A stretch of DNA of 64,000 bases from Euryodendron excelsum. Its lineage: Eukaryota; Streptophyta; Magnoliopsida; Ericales; Pentaphylacaceae. The DNA is taken from the NCBI GenBank assembly GCA_033060915.1, contig CM065388.1, positions 87,501 through 151,500 on the forward strand, in the 5' to 3' direction. Numbering within the stretch: the stretch's first letter is position 1; every line of letters starts with the position of its first letter. This document shows, one piece after another, positions 22,609 to 33,529 of the stretch. Position numbers and translations under genes: made by a program. A model generated the notes under the pieces. It saw only the letters and a list, made by a program, of their open reading frames with translations. It did no database searches and was not told where the DNA came from.

Positions 22609-25036
22609 GTGATTCCTCTCATTTTCTTCCCCTTTTCTTCTGCCATTATTGATTGTTCGAAGCGAACTCAAGCTTCCTTCTCAATCTTTGTGCTCACCAA
22701 GATATTTAAGGCGTGTGGGTACATGTTTTGGCTTCTACAGAAGGCCATCTGGTACTACGAGTGGAGAGTCAGGGCTCCTTATCCTCTAGGGTTCATAGGC
22801 AACCCCTCCTTTGTTGAGTCTGTGTACTGGGGTATCTTAGAGGCCTCCAAGTTTACCTTTGCAACCCTACGCAAAATAGAAGACCCTAGGATCATGAACC
22901 CCCACCCAATCGCCTTGTCATCCGGCTCTGAGCGTAACGCTTCGATGGATTTAGATAGGGTCAGACCAGACGAGGCTTCGAGTGCCTCCGCGAACTACTT
23001 TAGGGCCGATACTGGGGCTGTCACCCAAGAGGTGAGGCCAATGAGGGCAAGGAGCCCTGTAGCCATCGTGGACGCCTTCGAAAGTGCTCCCGTGGCTGTG
23101 GCCGAGGTCGGGGCAGGGTTGCCCTCTGCCACTGATTATAGGCACGAGGCAAGGCACATAGCCTCTATCTTAGATGGGGCAAGAGTGAGAAAGCTCTGGT
23201 CTACCTACCAATTTCTAGCCTCCATGAGCTATAGGGTTCCTAGGAGTGAAGACAGAGCGTGCCTCCCTTGCCCTAGCGAGATCACGGTGTACGAGAGTGC
23301 GCTGACCAGGGGGCTGAGGTTTCCCATTGCTCCTCCCATTAGGGGAGTCTTGAGTAGGGCCAGGCTAGCTCCTGGCCAGCTTATGCCCAACTCATGGTAT
23401 ATTCTTGTAGGCTGTGCTACCTTGTGGTAGGCTGCTACGGACAAGGAGGAAATCCTGACCCCCGAGGACTTCTTTTTCTGTTACAAGATAATAGAGAGCG
23501 AGAGCGAGAGCTGGTATTACTTCTCAGCTAGGGACAGTCAGCCAGCTCTGATAGCCAATCTCCCCATCTCCCACAAGTGCTGGAAGGAAAAGTTTTTCTT
23601 TGTGTATGGCGAGGGTATGGAGATCGCCTACTGGGAGGACGTGACTGACCAAACCCCTTGCATTACCAGACAATGGGGCAGACAGGTAGAAAGGGTAAGC
23701 GCCCTTCGTGCTTTTATGCTTGATCCCTTCTTAAGGTAGTGGTCTGACCATCATTCATTTTTCTTTTGCTCAGCACACCTTCCTATACTGGAGGACGAGT
23801 CGAGGGAAGGCCGTTTAATGAGGATGAGGGAGCACCCAGTCAAGAACTGGGCACCCCTTGTAACTGGTGAGAGTTTGGCAGCCTACCTCTTAGGTCCAGA
23901 CCTTTCCATCGAAGCCCTTCGCACTGAGAGGAGTGAGTCTGGTATGCTGTTGCAGCTGGTTTCTGATGCAAGTGCACTGATCCTTGCTTTGTGTGCTTTG
24001 CAGGACAGGAATCGAACATGGGCTTCGACAAGAGGAGCATAGGGTCCTCTGCTAAGAAGAAGTTCGAAGAAATGGAGAAGGCAAAGGCCGCTGGAGAGAG
24101 ACCTAGCAAGCGCCATCGGCCCAGCTCTGGGGGCAAGAACGCTGAACAAACCCCCGAAAAAAGCCCTGCAGTGGTCGGGTTCCCCACAGTAGCCAAGGCT
24201 TCAACTGCTGCCCAGGCATCTGGTCAGTCCTCTAGGTTTGGCGCTGGAATGACTCCTCCTGCCGCGGCAGTACCTACGGGCACGACAGTTCCAATTCATG
24301 AGGGCGATCCCTTAGTCGTGGAAGATGTCTAGGCTGCTTGGGAGAGGATACAACAATTCATCAGTATGGAGGACACAGGCCCCTTCGCTGATTGGAGCAG
24401 CGGCCAATTGATAAAGAGCCTGAACCATGATACTATGAAGGTGATGATTCTGGTTTAACTCTTGTTTCTAATCTGACTGCTCTTGTTTATTAATGCTGAT
24501 CCTCACATCCTTCTACAGTTGCATGTGAAAGCACTCTGCCTATCTACCCGTTTAAAGGCGAAGACAAGTGAGAGCTCCAAGAAAAGTCAGGTCATTGAGA
24601 CCCTAACCGGGACCATTAGTGGTCTGGAGAAGAAGGTGAAAGATGTTGAGGAGTCCAAGGCAGTCGCTAAGGCAGAGAAGACTGCCCTGCTGGACGAATC
24701 AGCTGAGCTCAAGAAAAAGGTCGAGACCTTGGCTTTTGATGCTCAGGCCTTTGACGCAATCAGGGACTCCATTGCTCTGAGGGTAGCTGAGCTGGAGGGG
24801 TAGCTAAAAAATGCTCGGGATGGAACTGTGAAAGAGTTTAAGGCTAGGGCGGCCTTCCAAGATGAACTTAGCAAGGCTTACATGGAGGGCTTCGTTGATG
24901 CTAAGGTTGCGGCCAAAAAACTTTTCCCAGACCTCGACTTTTCTGCCTTGAAGCCTTCTGATAGCAGCACCTCCAATGTGTCGGGTGTTGAAGACTAGAC
25001 CCCTGCAGCAGAGGAGGGGGATGAAGCCCAATCCTG
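22609..25036 (+). pseudogene. Antisense gene of element 2, spliced, with few disablements
   Basis: An accessory gene runs opposite to gag-pol. Likely exons are 22609-23694, 23774-23941, 24004-24440 and 24519-25036. Introns of 79, 62 and 78 bp have GT..AG ends; the second joins codons exactly (SG/QESN) and the third is phase 0. Exon 1 carries SEITVYESALTRGLRFPIAP and WKEKFFFVYGEGMEIAYWED, as in the 'putative gypsy type transposon' family. Exons 3-4 are basic (AKKKFEEMEKAKAAGERPSK, then RHRP) and end in a coiled coil (ETLTGTISGLEKKVKDVEES). Disablements are TAG stops after GCATLW (23428), after VVEDV (24330) and after RVAELEG, a further stop near the end, and a one-base frame mismatch at the first junction. 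A polyadenylation-like AATAAAAC follows at about 25109. Function is unknown; a DNA- or RNA-binding regulator is only a guess. Confidence 0.75.
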
Positions 25037-25329
25037 ATCTCATCAGAAGACCCTGAGCCCTTGTATAGATTTTTTTTTTTTTTTTGGCCTTTGTAACTGT
25101 TTTGGATTAATAAAACTATCCTTCGCTAATTCTCCTTGTGGCCTTTCGGTTTACCTGGTCAGTCATGGGGACTGACCAGTCGGGCTTATTAGCCTTGTGC
25201 TTCATGGGTCATGTGAATAGACGATCATTTTGGGGGCCTCAAAGAACCAAAATTTCATTAATGAAGGCTGGTTACATTAAGCGTAGTACTTTCTCAAGTG
25301 CTCAGCATGCCAAGGGTTAGGGAGGTCTG

Positions 25330-26420
25330 TGCCGTTCATTCCGGTCAGACAGTAGGTTCCCTTCCTGGAGAACCCCTTAACTTTGTATGGCCCTTCCCAA
25401 TTCGGTCTGAGTTTGCGTCACTAGGCTTTCTGGTTAACTGGTTGACCTTCTTGAGTACCAGATCTCCTGCCTGAAATGCTTTGGGTTTCACTCTTGCGTC
25501 ATGATACCTGCGCACTCTCTGTTGATAGCGGCTACCTCCATGGCCGCTTGCAATCTTCTTTCCTCGAGTAGATCTAGGCTCATTTCCAGGGCTTCGTTGT
25601 TAGATTCGGGTTCGAAGTGTTTGACCCTAGGGCTGTGTAGGCCTATTTCCACAAGGATGACTGCTTCCGCTCCGAATGTCAAGGAAAGGGGGGTATGCCC
25701 AGTTGCCACCCTCTCGGTTGTTCTGTAAGCTTAAAGAATGTTGGGAAGTTCCTCTGCCCATAAGCCCTTCGCCTTTTCCAGTTTTGCCTTGATAATGTTG
25801 AACAAACTCCTGTTAGTGACTTCCACCTGCCCGTTGGCTTGGATGTGTTCTGGGGAAGAGTGGTGATGGCTGATCTGTAGGTCTGAACACATTTATCCGA
25901 ACTGCCCTCTCCTGAACTGTTTCCCATTATCTGTAATGATTACCTTGGGTATCCCGAATCTACAGATGATGTTCTTCCATAGAAAATTTTTCATTTTCTG
26001 CTCTGTGATGATGGCGATAGCTTCAGCCTCAGACCACTTGGTGAAGTAGTCTATAGCCACAACTGCAAACTTGGTCTGGCCTTTCCCCAAAAGCAAAGCC
26101 CCTACTATGTCAATTCCCCATTGGGCGAAAGGCCAAGGGCTTTGGATGGGCGTCAGCTCTTGGGGTGGTTGCCTTGGGACGTTTGAAAACCTCTGGCACT
26201 TGTCACACTTCATCATGAAATCTTAGGTATCCCTTTCCATTGTGGGCCAGTAGTAGGCTGCTCGGAGGATCTTCTTAACCATAGCTCTCCTTCCTGAGTG
26301 ATTACCACAGACCCCTTCGTGCACTTCTCTCATGATGTAATCAACGTCTGCTTTTCCTACACACCTTAGCCAGGGCAGGGTGTGTCCCCTTTTATACAGA
26401 ATGCCGTTGATGAGGGTGTA
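25330..26420 (-). pseudogene. Element 2 integrase
   Basis: On the - strand, the H2C2 zinc-binding region begins in the frame ending at 26223 (HEGVCGNHSG) and continues as MKCDKCQRFSNVP (25893-26216). The catalytic core follows with WGIDIVG, AIDYFTKWSEAEA, ITDNGKQF and, in the next frame, NGQVEVTNRS, giving all of the D, D and E residues. The downstream part at 25488-25709 has TPLSLTFGAEAVILVEIG. Stops between these pieces (before DFMMK, after QFG, before AYRTTE) fit C-to-T or G-to-A changes. The intact protein would insert cDNA into chromosomal DNA. Confidence 0.88.
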
Positions 26421-26489
26421 CCTGCTGGCTTTGTACTGGATTCTCCTCGCCTCAACTTTGTCCACTGGTAAAGATCCATGCTCAAGGTA

Positions 26490-26990
26490 GGTTCTAATTG
26501 GTGTTACCCACTCCGCTCCCTTTTCTACCTGGTGAACTTCTGGGTTCTGAATAATTGGCGAATCTAGTACTTCCATGGGTACTCCAGGGTCATCCTCTTG
26601 AGACGAGGCTATCCTGGCCAGTTGGTTTGCCTCCTCGTTCTGCAGTCTTGGTACTCGTTCTAGTAGTATTTTGGGAAATTTTCTAGCCAGGCTTTTAGCC
26701 ATCTCGCAGTATTCTTGCATCTTTTCTCCCCTAGCCTTATATTTGCCTTGGATTTGTTCTACTATAAGTTGAGAGTCGCTGCGCAACAGGATATGCTCTG
26801 CCCCCATTCGCCGAGCCATTCGGAGGCCAGCTATCAAGGCTTCGTATGCAGCCTCGTTGTTGGAAGCGGGAAACTTGAACTTGATAGCATATTCGAGTTT
26901 GTGTCCTTTAGGGGTGACAAGGACGACCCCGATCCCACTTGCTCTTTCAGTGGAGGAGCCGTCAACATTGAGTACCCATTGGGGCTCCAA
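26490..26990 (-). pseudogene. Element 2 second RNase H domain (Tat type)
   Basis: The frame starts QWVLNVDGSSTERASGIGVV and continues with FPASNNEAAYEALIAGLRMA, LLRSDSQLIVEQIQGKYKAR and LQNEEANQLARIASSQED. It therefore shows D, E, D and a late D/N region of an RNase H fold. It follows a first RNase H fused to RT, and the pair is diagnostic for Tat elements. This domain is intact as a domain, although the polyprotein is interrupted upstream and downstream. Confidence 0.88.
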
Positions 26991-26999
26991 GTTGTTGTC

Positions 27000-28230
27000 A
27001 GTGGGGTCGGTTGCTTGGTGGGTGAACTCAGCGATGAAGTTTGCTATAGCCTATCCCTTAATCGCCAACCTTGGTCTATACTGGATGTCGAATTGGCTGA
27101 GTTCTATGGACCATTTGACAAGTCTTCCCGAGATCTCCAGTTTGTGAAGGATCTTCTTCAATGGCTAGTCTGTCAGGACAACCACGGTGTGGGCTTGGAA
27201 GTATGGCCTCAACCTGCGTGCTGAAGTTACGAGGGCGAGGGCCAGCAGTTCCATTTTGGGGTATTGCTCCTCAGCACCCCTCAGGGCCCTATTTGTGTAA
27301 TAGACAGGCTTTTGGACTCCTTCCTTTTGCCTGACCAGGGCTGAGCTTATTGCTGTGTTGGGCACGGCGAGGTAAAGGTAGAGTTCTTCACCTTCCAAGG
27401 TCCGGCTCAGTAGTGGCACTGAACCCAGATATTCTTTGAGTTGCTCAAAAGCCTGTTCACATTTGAGGGTCCATTCGAAAGTTTTACGCAGAATTTTAAA
27501 TAAAGGAAGACACTTATCTGTTGATCTGGAGATGAATCTGTTCAGCGCTACTACTCTGCCAGCCAGTCTTTGAACTTCTTTGGTGGACGTTGGGGACTGC
27601 ATATCTAGTATTGCCCTGACTTTTTCAAGGTTGGCCTCTATCCCCCGGTTGGAAACCATGAACCCCAAGAATTTGCCAGAGGCTACTCCAAATGCACATT
27701 TGGCAAGGTTTAGCTTCATTTTAAAGGTTCGCAGGTTTTTGAACGTCTCTTCTAGATCTGTCAGGTGGTTAGTGGCTTGCTTGCTTTTTGCCAACATGTC
27801 ATCTACGTAGACTTCCATGTTTCTCCCAATCTGATTCCTGAACATGCGGTTGATGAGCCTCTAGTAGGTTACTCCAGCGTTCTTGAGGCCAAACAGTATC
27901 ACTTTGTAGTAGTATAGACCTCTGTTTGTGACAAATGCCGTATGCTCCTGCTCATGCTCTGCCATCTTTATCTGGTTGTAACATGAGAAAGCGTCCATGA
28001 AAGTTAGCATTTCATATCTAGCTGTTGAGTCCACCAGTTGATCTATTATGGGTAATAGGAAGCTATCCTTCGGGCAGACCTTGTTCAGGTCAGTGAAGTC
28101 CACACACATCCTTCATTTTCCGTTTGCCTTTTTGACTATCACCACATTGGATAGCCAAGTGGGGTACTGGGCCTCCTTTATGAAGCCAGCTCTGGTTAGT
28201 TGCTCAACTTCATCCACTACTGCCTCATTG
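27000..28230 (-). pseudogene. Element 2 reverse transcriptase and first RNase H
   Basis: RT fingers and palm are at 28109-27861 (VDFTDLNKVCPKDSFLLPII, then LTFMDAFSCYNQI). The catalytic YVDD (MEVYVDDMLAKSK) opens the 27845-27165 frame. The thumb (MVSNRGIEANLEKVRAILDM) and connection follow, then a worn first RNase H (LYLYLAVPNTAISSALVRQK, PVYYTNRALRGAEEQYPKME). In-frame stops replace W (KWRMCVD becomes K-stop-RMCVD), Q before RLINRMF and Q in the LTD-stop-P segment. Each is a single C-to-T or G-to-A change, and the domain is otherwise well preserved. Confidence 0.9.
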
Positions 28231-29008
28231 CGCTCTGGAGCGAAGGTCCTCCTTTTTGCCTGACTGGTTTTATTATTAGGTCTATGTTTAGATGATGGGC
28301 AATAACCCGTTTATCGATGCCTAGCATGTCCACATGGAGCCAGGCGAAAACATCGACCTTTTTCTTAAGAAAAGACCTCAATCCCTCCTTAAATTCTTCG
28401 GGGGTTGTTATTCCGATTTTTACTATCCTGGTTTGGTCTTGCCCTCTGACCACGACCTCTTTGAGTTCCTCTACAGGTTCTCCCCTCCTGATCTTCTCCT
28501 CGTCTTGAACCTCCAGCTCCTCAATCAGCATAGCCTCTTTGGTCTCTCCTTTGAGGGATGCCATATAACATTCTCTGGCGATTTGATGGTCACCCCTGGC
28601 TTCCCTAACTCCTTGGGATGTGGGAAACTTGACCTTCAAGTGGTAGGTGGAAGGTATGGCTTTGAATTCGTTGAGGGTTGTTCTGCCCACAATGATGTTA
28701 TAAGCTGAAGGGCAATCCACCACTAAGAACGTTACCATCTTGGTAGTTTGTTGGGGTGTCGTTCCTAACGTTACTGGTAGAGCTATAGAGCCCAGAGGTG
28801 TAACTCTGTCGCCTGTGAAGCCGACCAGGGGGGAGTTGACCAGTTGTAACGTCTCCCTACCGACCTTCGACTGCTCGAAAGTCTTTAGGAAGAGAATGTC
28901 TGCCGAGCTGCCACTGTCCACCAAAACCCTTTGGATCAAGAAATTGGACACCACTGCTAATATGACCAAGGGGTCGTCGTGAGGTTGACACATGACCCCA
29001 ACCTCCAC
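28217..29008 (-). pseudogene. Element 2 aspartic protease and linker
   Basis: The continuous 263-residue frame has the active site VLVDSGSSADILFLKTFEQ near residue 29 and the end motif FLVVDCPSAYNIIVGRTTLN near residue 100. An acidic linker leads toward RT (FAWLHVDMLGIDKRVIAHHL). The active site looks intact. The domain would process Gag-Pol. Confidence 0.88.
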
Positions 29009-29009
29009 A

Positions 29010-30143
29010 TCGGTGAATGTGATGGGATCATGCTCTACCCTGAATTTTTTGGCTGATCAGTCTATGGACATGACTTCACTCTAGCTCCGTGCCTCCCTAG
29101 CGTGTCGCTTCCTTGCTGATGAAGACTCTCCCCCGCCTGCGAATCCTCTAGAGATGACCCTTATCTCGCCCATGGGTTGCTGGTTTTGCCTTTCCTTCTT
29201 TGGACTTTTTCGTTCGGCCTGCCTTGGTGGCTGGTCTCGCCTCTTATCGCGTCTGCCCACAGCTATGTACCTACCTAATCTCCTTTGCCTGATCAGGTTC
29301 TCGACTTGTTGTTTGAGGTCGTAACAATCCTCCGTATTATAGCCATGGTCTTGGTGGAATCGGCACCATTTGTTGGTTGGCCTTTTCTCTGGGGGGGGAC
29401 CTCATCCATCCAAGCCATCTCAACGCTGCATCCCCCTTGATCTCTTAGAGCACTTGGTCTAGAGAAGTATTTAGTGGGGTAAAGTGTTGGTTGTACCTGG
29501 CTGGCTTAGTCCTATCGTTCTCTCCTCATGGCTTCTGTTCTACTAGTCTAGAGGTTTTCACTGCCCTGTCGTCTTTTTTTTCCTCAGCCATCCTCTTCTT
29601 GTCCAGGCTGGCGGTGGCGCTCTTCGAATCTTCCCTGGCTTTGAGGGTATCCTCTGCGTTCATGTATTTCTGTGCTCGGAGCATTAGTGCATCCATGGTT
29701 TTGGGCGCCTCTTTGGCCAGGGAGAACAAGAACTTGGGGGTTCTGACGCCTGCAATGAAAGCTGTCATTGCCACCTTTTGATCCAGGTCATCCACATAGA
29801 GAGTCTCTTGGTTAAAACGGGTGACAAACTCACGTAGGGTCTCCTTCTCGCGTTGCTTAGTGTTAAACAGGGAGGTGGAGGGCCTCTTCTGTCTCTGCCC
29901 TCCGATGTAATGGCTGACGAACAACCTGCAAAGGTCCATAAATTTATTAATTGTCCTAGGAGAGAGCCTGTGGAACCAGATCCGGGCTGGGCCCTTAAGG
30001 TGGTAGGAAACGCTCTACACATAATTTTGTCTGGAACTGCCTGAAGGTCCATTAGGGCCTTATACATCTCAAGGTGGTCTAGGGGATCTTTTGTGCCATC
30101 GAAGGACTCCAACATAGGCATCTTGAACTTTGGGGGTAAGGGC
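29010..30143 (-). pseudogene. Element 2 gag, C-terminal portion
   Basis: On the - strand, the capsid part reads FKMPMLESFDGTKDPLDHLE from 30143 inward, then IGGQRQKRPSTSLFNTKQRE and ETLREFVTRFNQETLYVDDL (29526-29939). A nucleocapsid-like segment CRFHQDHGYNTEDCYDLKQQ lies at about 29300-29370, followed by a basic tail. The frame is shifted near 29940. The upstream (N-terminal) portion resumes beyond the nested LTR, at 32363. Confidence 0.85.
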
Positions 30144-32362
30144 TGTTGGGCCAAGTAGGCAACCCAAAAGGGGGGGGGGTGAATTGGGTTTTATGAAATT
30201 TATATCAAACAATGCAACTAAAAACAATTTAAGCAATGTATCAGTGAACAATCAAACTAATAACCAAGCAATCAAATAATAAGATGCAATGCAATGAAGT
30301 AATATGAGCAAAGAGATAAAGAACACCAGATTTATAGAGGTTCGGCCAAACCTTGCCTACGTCCTCTCTTCCTCGATCATCTCGAAGGTATTCCACTATG
30401 TAAACTTTCCTTACACAGCTGCTAGTTTTTCTCCAAGTGCCTAGCTTACTCTTACAAGAGCTCTTCCCCAAGCTCTCAAAACTCAAGAGATTTTGTCCAA
30501 ACTTCTCTTAAACTTACAAGTGATTTTGTCCAAGCTTCACTCAAACTTTACAAGTGTTTTTCCTAAGCTACACTCAAACTTATAAGTGTTTTTCTCAAGA
30601 ACACTCAAACTCACAAGTTTACAAACCCACCCAATAATAAATGAAGGTTGTACAATGAATAACTCTCTCTCAAAGAGTAGATAAACAAATTTTCAACTCA
30701 CTCAAGAACCCCCCAAATGAATAAAAACAGTGTATAAGATCTAGGAGATGAAATCTCACATGTAGCTCTTAATCTTGTGTTCTTCTCATGTTCTTCTTAC
30801 ACCAATATGTGTTGGGGATCTTGTATATATAACCTTGAGTTTATTTTAGCCGTTTAAGAAGTATGGGAGTTGATTTGGTAGCAGATCAGACCATTACTCC
30901 TGTAAGAAAATATAGCCGTTGGTGTCGAGAGTCGACTCTTTTGGAGCAGGAGTCGACTCTTTTTGCATTTCAGCAGATTTTTCAAGGCTCTGCCCAAATG
31001 AGTCGAGTCTTTTGTGTCAGGAGTCGACTCTTTTTGTCTAAGACTGCAAAATCAACTCTCTGTTTGAATGAGTCGACTCTTTTAGCTTCAGGGGTCGACT
31101 CTTTCTATCTCCAACAGATTTTTCAGCCTCTGTTTGAATGAGTCGACTCCTTTGTGCTAGGGGTCGACTCTTTTTAGGAAAATTCTTAACTTTTGCAATA
31201 CTTCTTCAATCTTCTTCAATATCTTCAAGCTCTTTAAGGATCATCCAACTAAGGCTTCTAAGGCTTGAAAAGACTTCTTCAAAGCATGTTGACTTCAAGA
31301 ACACCTTCAACTCTTCAAGATAAAATCAATACACTTTTGATTATATTTAGAGTTCTTCAATCAACATTAATTCTTCTATTGATCCAAGTCTTCTTCAAAA
31401 TCTTCAAGAGAGCTTCCAAGACTTGAGATCTCTTTTCTTCAATTGATCTTTCATGCTTATTTGAACTTCTTCAATTTCTTTGCTTGATCTTCATCAGCTT
31501 GATTTCTTCTATAACTTCTTCCATCTATTCAAGACTTCAACATAAACTTCAATGAAGCTTCCAACTCTTGAGATTTCTTATCAATACTTTTAAGACATCT
31601 TCAAATTTTCTAGGGTGAGCTTCCATGTCTTGTAAGAGTCATCTTAGTAAGGTTGTAACTAGAAGATTACTGAATGTGTCAACTCATCATACTTATTATC
31701 TCCATTGTTTCTTGACAAGCTTCTCACCACAAGTTCTTCAATATCTTCACTGTGACAAGTTCTCCATTGTTACTTGACAAGCTTCAACTTGTTACTCCCC
31801 CTTTCTTTTATGCTTTATGCCTTAACGCATTTTCCAGATTTAAAGTAGAAAAATCAACCAATTTAGAAGTTCATAGCATACATGATGATATAGTGGACTT
31901 GATATGGCCATGAGGATCGAGGGTTTTTATAGTGAAGTGTAAACCATATTTGTATGGTGCCAGCTCTTCGGTCTTCAAGTCTACTTGAAATCCTTTGTCG
32001 TATTTGCACTTCTATTTGTACTTTAGTCTTCAAGAATTGATTCTATGTCAACTTGAATACTCTTCAAATAATCTTGCTTGAGTACTTTGTTTCTTTGAAT
32101 AACTTCTTGAATCATCATAAGATCTTCAGTCACTTGCATCTTTCTTTTCAATACTTGTTGAACTCCTTGAGCATCTTCAATCTCTTCAAGAATAAGATTG
32201 CCTAAGTAATCTTCTTGTTTGATACTCAACTGATCAACTCAATTATTTTCTTGTTGTCAAATTATTATAATCTAACCTGCATACTTAATTGAAATCATTA
32301 GATAACAACCACATGATTTTGTTATCATCAAAATCAACATGGGGATCAACCTTGAGTTAACA
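30144..32362 (-). mobile_element. Nested solo LTR (2219 bp) inside gag of element 2
   Basis: The insertion is bounded by TGTTGGGCC at the left and TTAACA at the right, and flanked by perfect 5-bp duplications AGGGC (30139-30143 and 32363-32367). On the - strand it starts TGTTAACTCAAGG. It then reads TGATTTTGATGATAACAAAA and ends ACCCAATTCACCCCCCCC..GGCCCAACA, a style seen in long plant copia-type LTRs. There are no gag-pol, PBS or second LTR, so it is a solo LTR. Its middle holds a tandem array of GTCGAC palindromes (30929-31170) and a long CTTCTTCAA-rich tract (31180-32230). Confidence 0.85.
30929..31170. repeat. Four 70-bp tandem units, each with two GAGTCGACTC palindromes
   Basis: Copies or one-to-two-base variants of the palindrome start at 30929, 30950, 31000, 31021, 31070, 31092, 31140 and 31161. 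They form four pairs, with 21-22 bp between members of a pair and 70-71 bp between pairs. Flanking text such as AATGAGTCGACTCTTTT and CAGG(A/G)GTCGACTCTTTT is also repeated. Confidence 0.9.
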
Positions 32363-32861
32363 AGGGCATCCTCATTACTGCTAGTGTGAAAGGTGTGTCT
32401 GTCCTGTTTACTAACTCTTCCACCGTGCTAGGGTCTTTCTCTTTTACCACCACAACACTCCAGCCAGTTTGGCTTGCATTTCTTTTAACTGCTCGTTCCA
32501 CATTGGGTGAGTTTCGCCAGTGTGCTCCGGAAGCACCACTGTTGCCGTCTTAGACCGGTCGACGTGGCTCTGAAAGCGTTGGGTCCTCTGCTCCCCCGCC
32601 GGCGTGGCCTTCTCGGTTTCTTGCCACAGGCTAGTTTGCAGGCATCGGTGGATCCTCTAGCGGTGGAGGGTCCACCATCGCCGGTGCCTCCGGTGGTGGG
32701 GGTAATCTTTTTTTCAACTCTTGATTCCGAGACTGGAGTTGGTTCATGGAAGTTATCATTTCGATGATCTGTTGCTCCAAGGCAGCGATTATGGTGGTGC
32801 CTTGCTCTTCCATTGCTTCATCTAGCCTACTTGATGCAGCACCGAATCGGGTCAAAACCAT
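32363..32861 (-). pseudogene. Element 2 gag, N-terminal portion
   Basis: The ATG at 32861 lies 20 bp after the primer site on the - strand. It opens MVLTRFGAASSRLDEAMEEQ and a likely coiled-coil helix (AALEQQIIEMITSMNQLQSR), then a proline-rich stretch and a stop near 32631. A frame closer to the break has the conserved Tat gag motif VEELVNRTDTPFT. The LTR insertion at 30144-32362 cuts gag just after this motif. Confidence 0.75.
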
Positions 32862-32880
32862 GAAACAACTAGTGTCGTTC

Positions 32881-32896
32881 TCACAGACGGCGCCAA
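32881..32896 (-). promoter_or_regulatory. Element 2 primer binding site
   Basis: TTGGCGCCGTCTGTGA on the - strand starts one base inside the 5' LTR. This is the standard primer-site form in plant Tat-like gypsy elements. Confidence 0.85.
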
Positions 32897-32897
32897 C

Positions 32898-33430
32898 TGA
32901 TGATGCAGTTAATTTGTACGTCCTTCCTGACCTCCAATGCGAACTACTGGGGTGATAAATCCTTCTGCTGAGAACACCGGTGTGGTGCCTGCCAAAGACA
33001 CTCCGATGCCAAAGTTAGGCTAGAAGTCTAGGCAGAGTAACAATGTTCAAGGGTTGATATATCTTATACCTTCTTGGAGATGATGACCGCTCTTTTTATA
33101 GGAGGGTTGGCTTGGATTGTGGGTGCCTTTGTCGGAGAGCCAATCATGCCCTCAAATTATGCCTTCATGGATCATGCCCCTAGTCGTGGGGGAACCGTCC
33201 CAATCATGGGATCGTGGGGGCTGATCATCAGGCGAGAATCTCGGAATACCCTAATGGCGGCGCCTAGTGTATCGCTGGAGCTATACCGTCTCATGTCTGT
33301 TAGTAGGCCTGATCTGGAGACGTAGCCCGAGCTCATCTGGTCTATCCATGGGGAGACAAACCCGCTACACTTGCATCATCCTCATCTGGTCTGTCCATGG
33401 GGGGACAGACCAGCTACACTTGTATCATCA
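32898..33430 (-). repeat. Element 2 5' LTR (533 bp)
   Basis: It is a direct repeat of 21654-22284, starting TGATGATGCAG and ending TGTATCATCA, directly followed by the TCTAG target-site duplication. It contains two hairpin units rather than three. Confidence 0.93.
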
Positions 33431-33529
33431 TCTAGTAATCCATCGTATTAACTTGTCAACCTAATTACATTACCATAAAGGCTAGCATTCTCACATATTA
33501 CACTTTGCTAGTTTAATACAGCTTTTTTA

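Larger units (their letters stand above)
21654..33430 (-). mobile_element. Ty3/gypsy LTR retrotransposon, Tat lineage (element 2), with nested solo LTR
   Basis: The 11.8-kb insertion is flanked by perfect 5-bp duplications TCTAG (21649-21653 and 33431-33435). Its LTRs start TGATGATGCA and end TATCATCA on the + strand, giving a 7-bp terminal inverted repeat (TGATGAT/ATCATCA). Coding sense is the - strand: primer site 32881-32896, then gag, protease, RT/RNase H, second RNase H and integrase. An extra + strand gene lies at 22609-25036, between integrase and the 3' LTR. A 2.2-kb solo LTR of another family splits gag. Pol is nearly continuous and interrupted mainly by stops of CAG-to-TAG or TGG-to-TGA type. 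By hand, about 14 differences occur between the LTRs over the first roughly 170 bp, all transitions. A solo LTR of the family lies at 60154-60709. Confidence 0.95.

Noticed and set aside
30929..31170. CRISPR-like array of palindromic repeats
   Set aside because: It lies inside a plant LTR, has 70-bp direct units with repeated 'spacers' and no cas genes. It is a minisatellite, not a CRISPR array.
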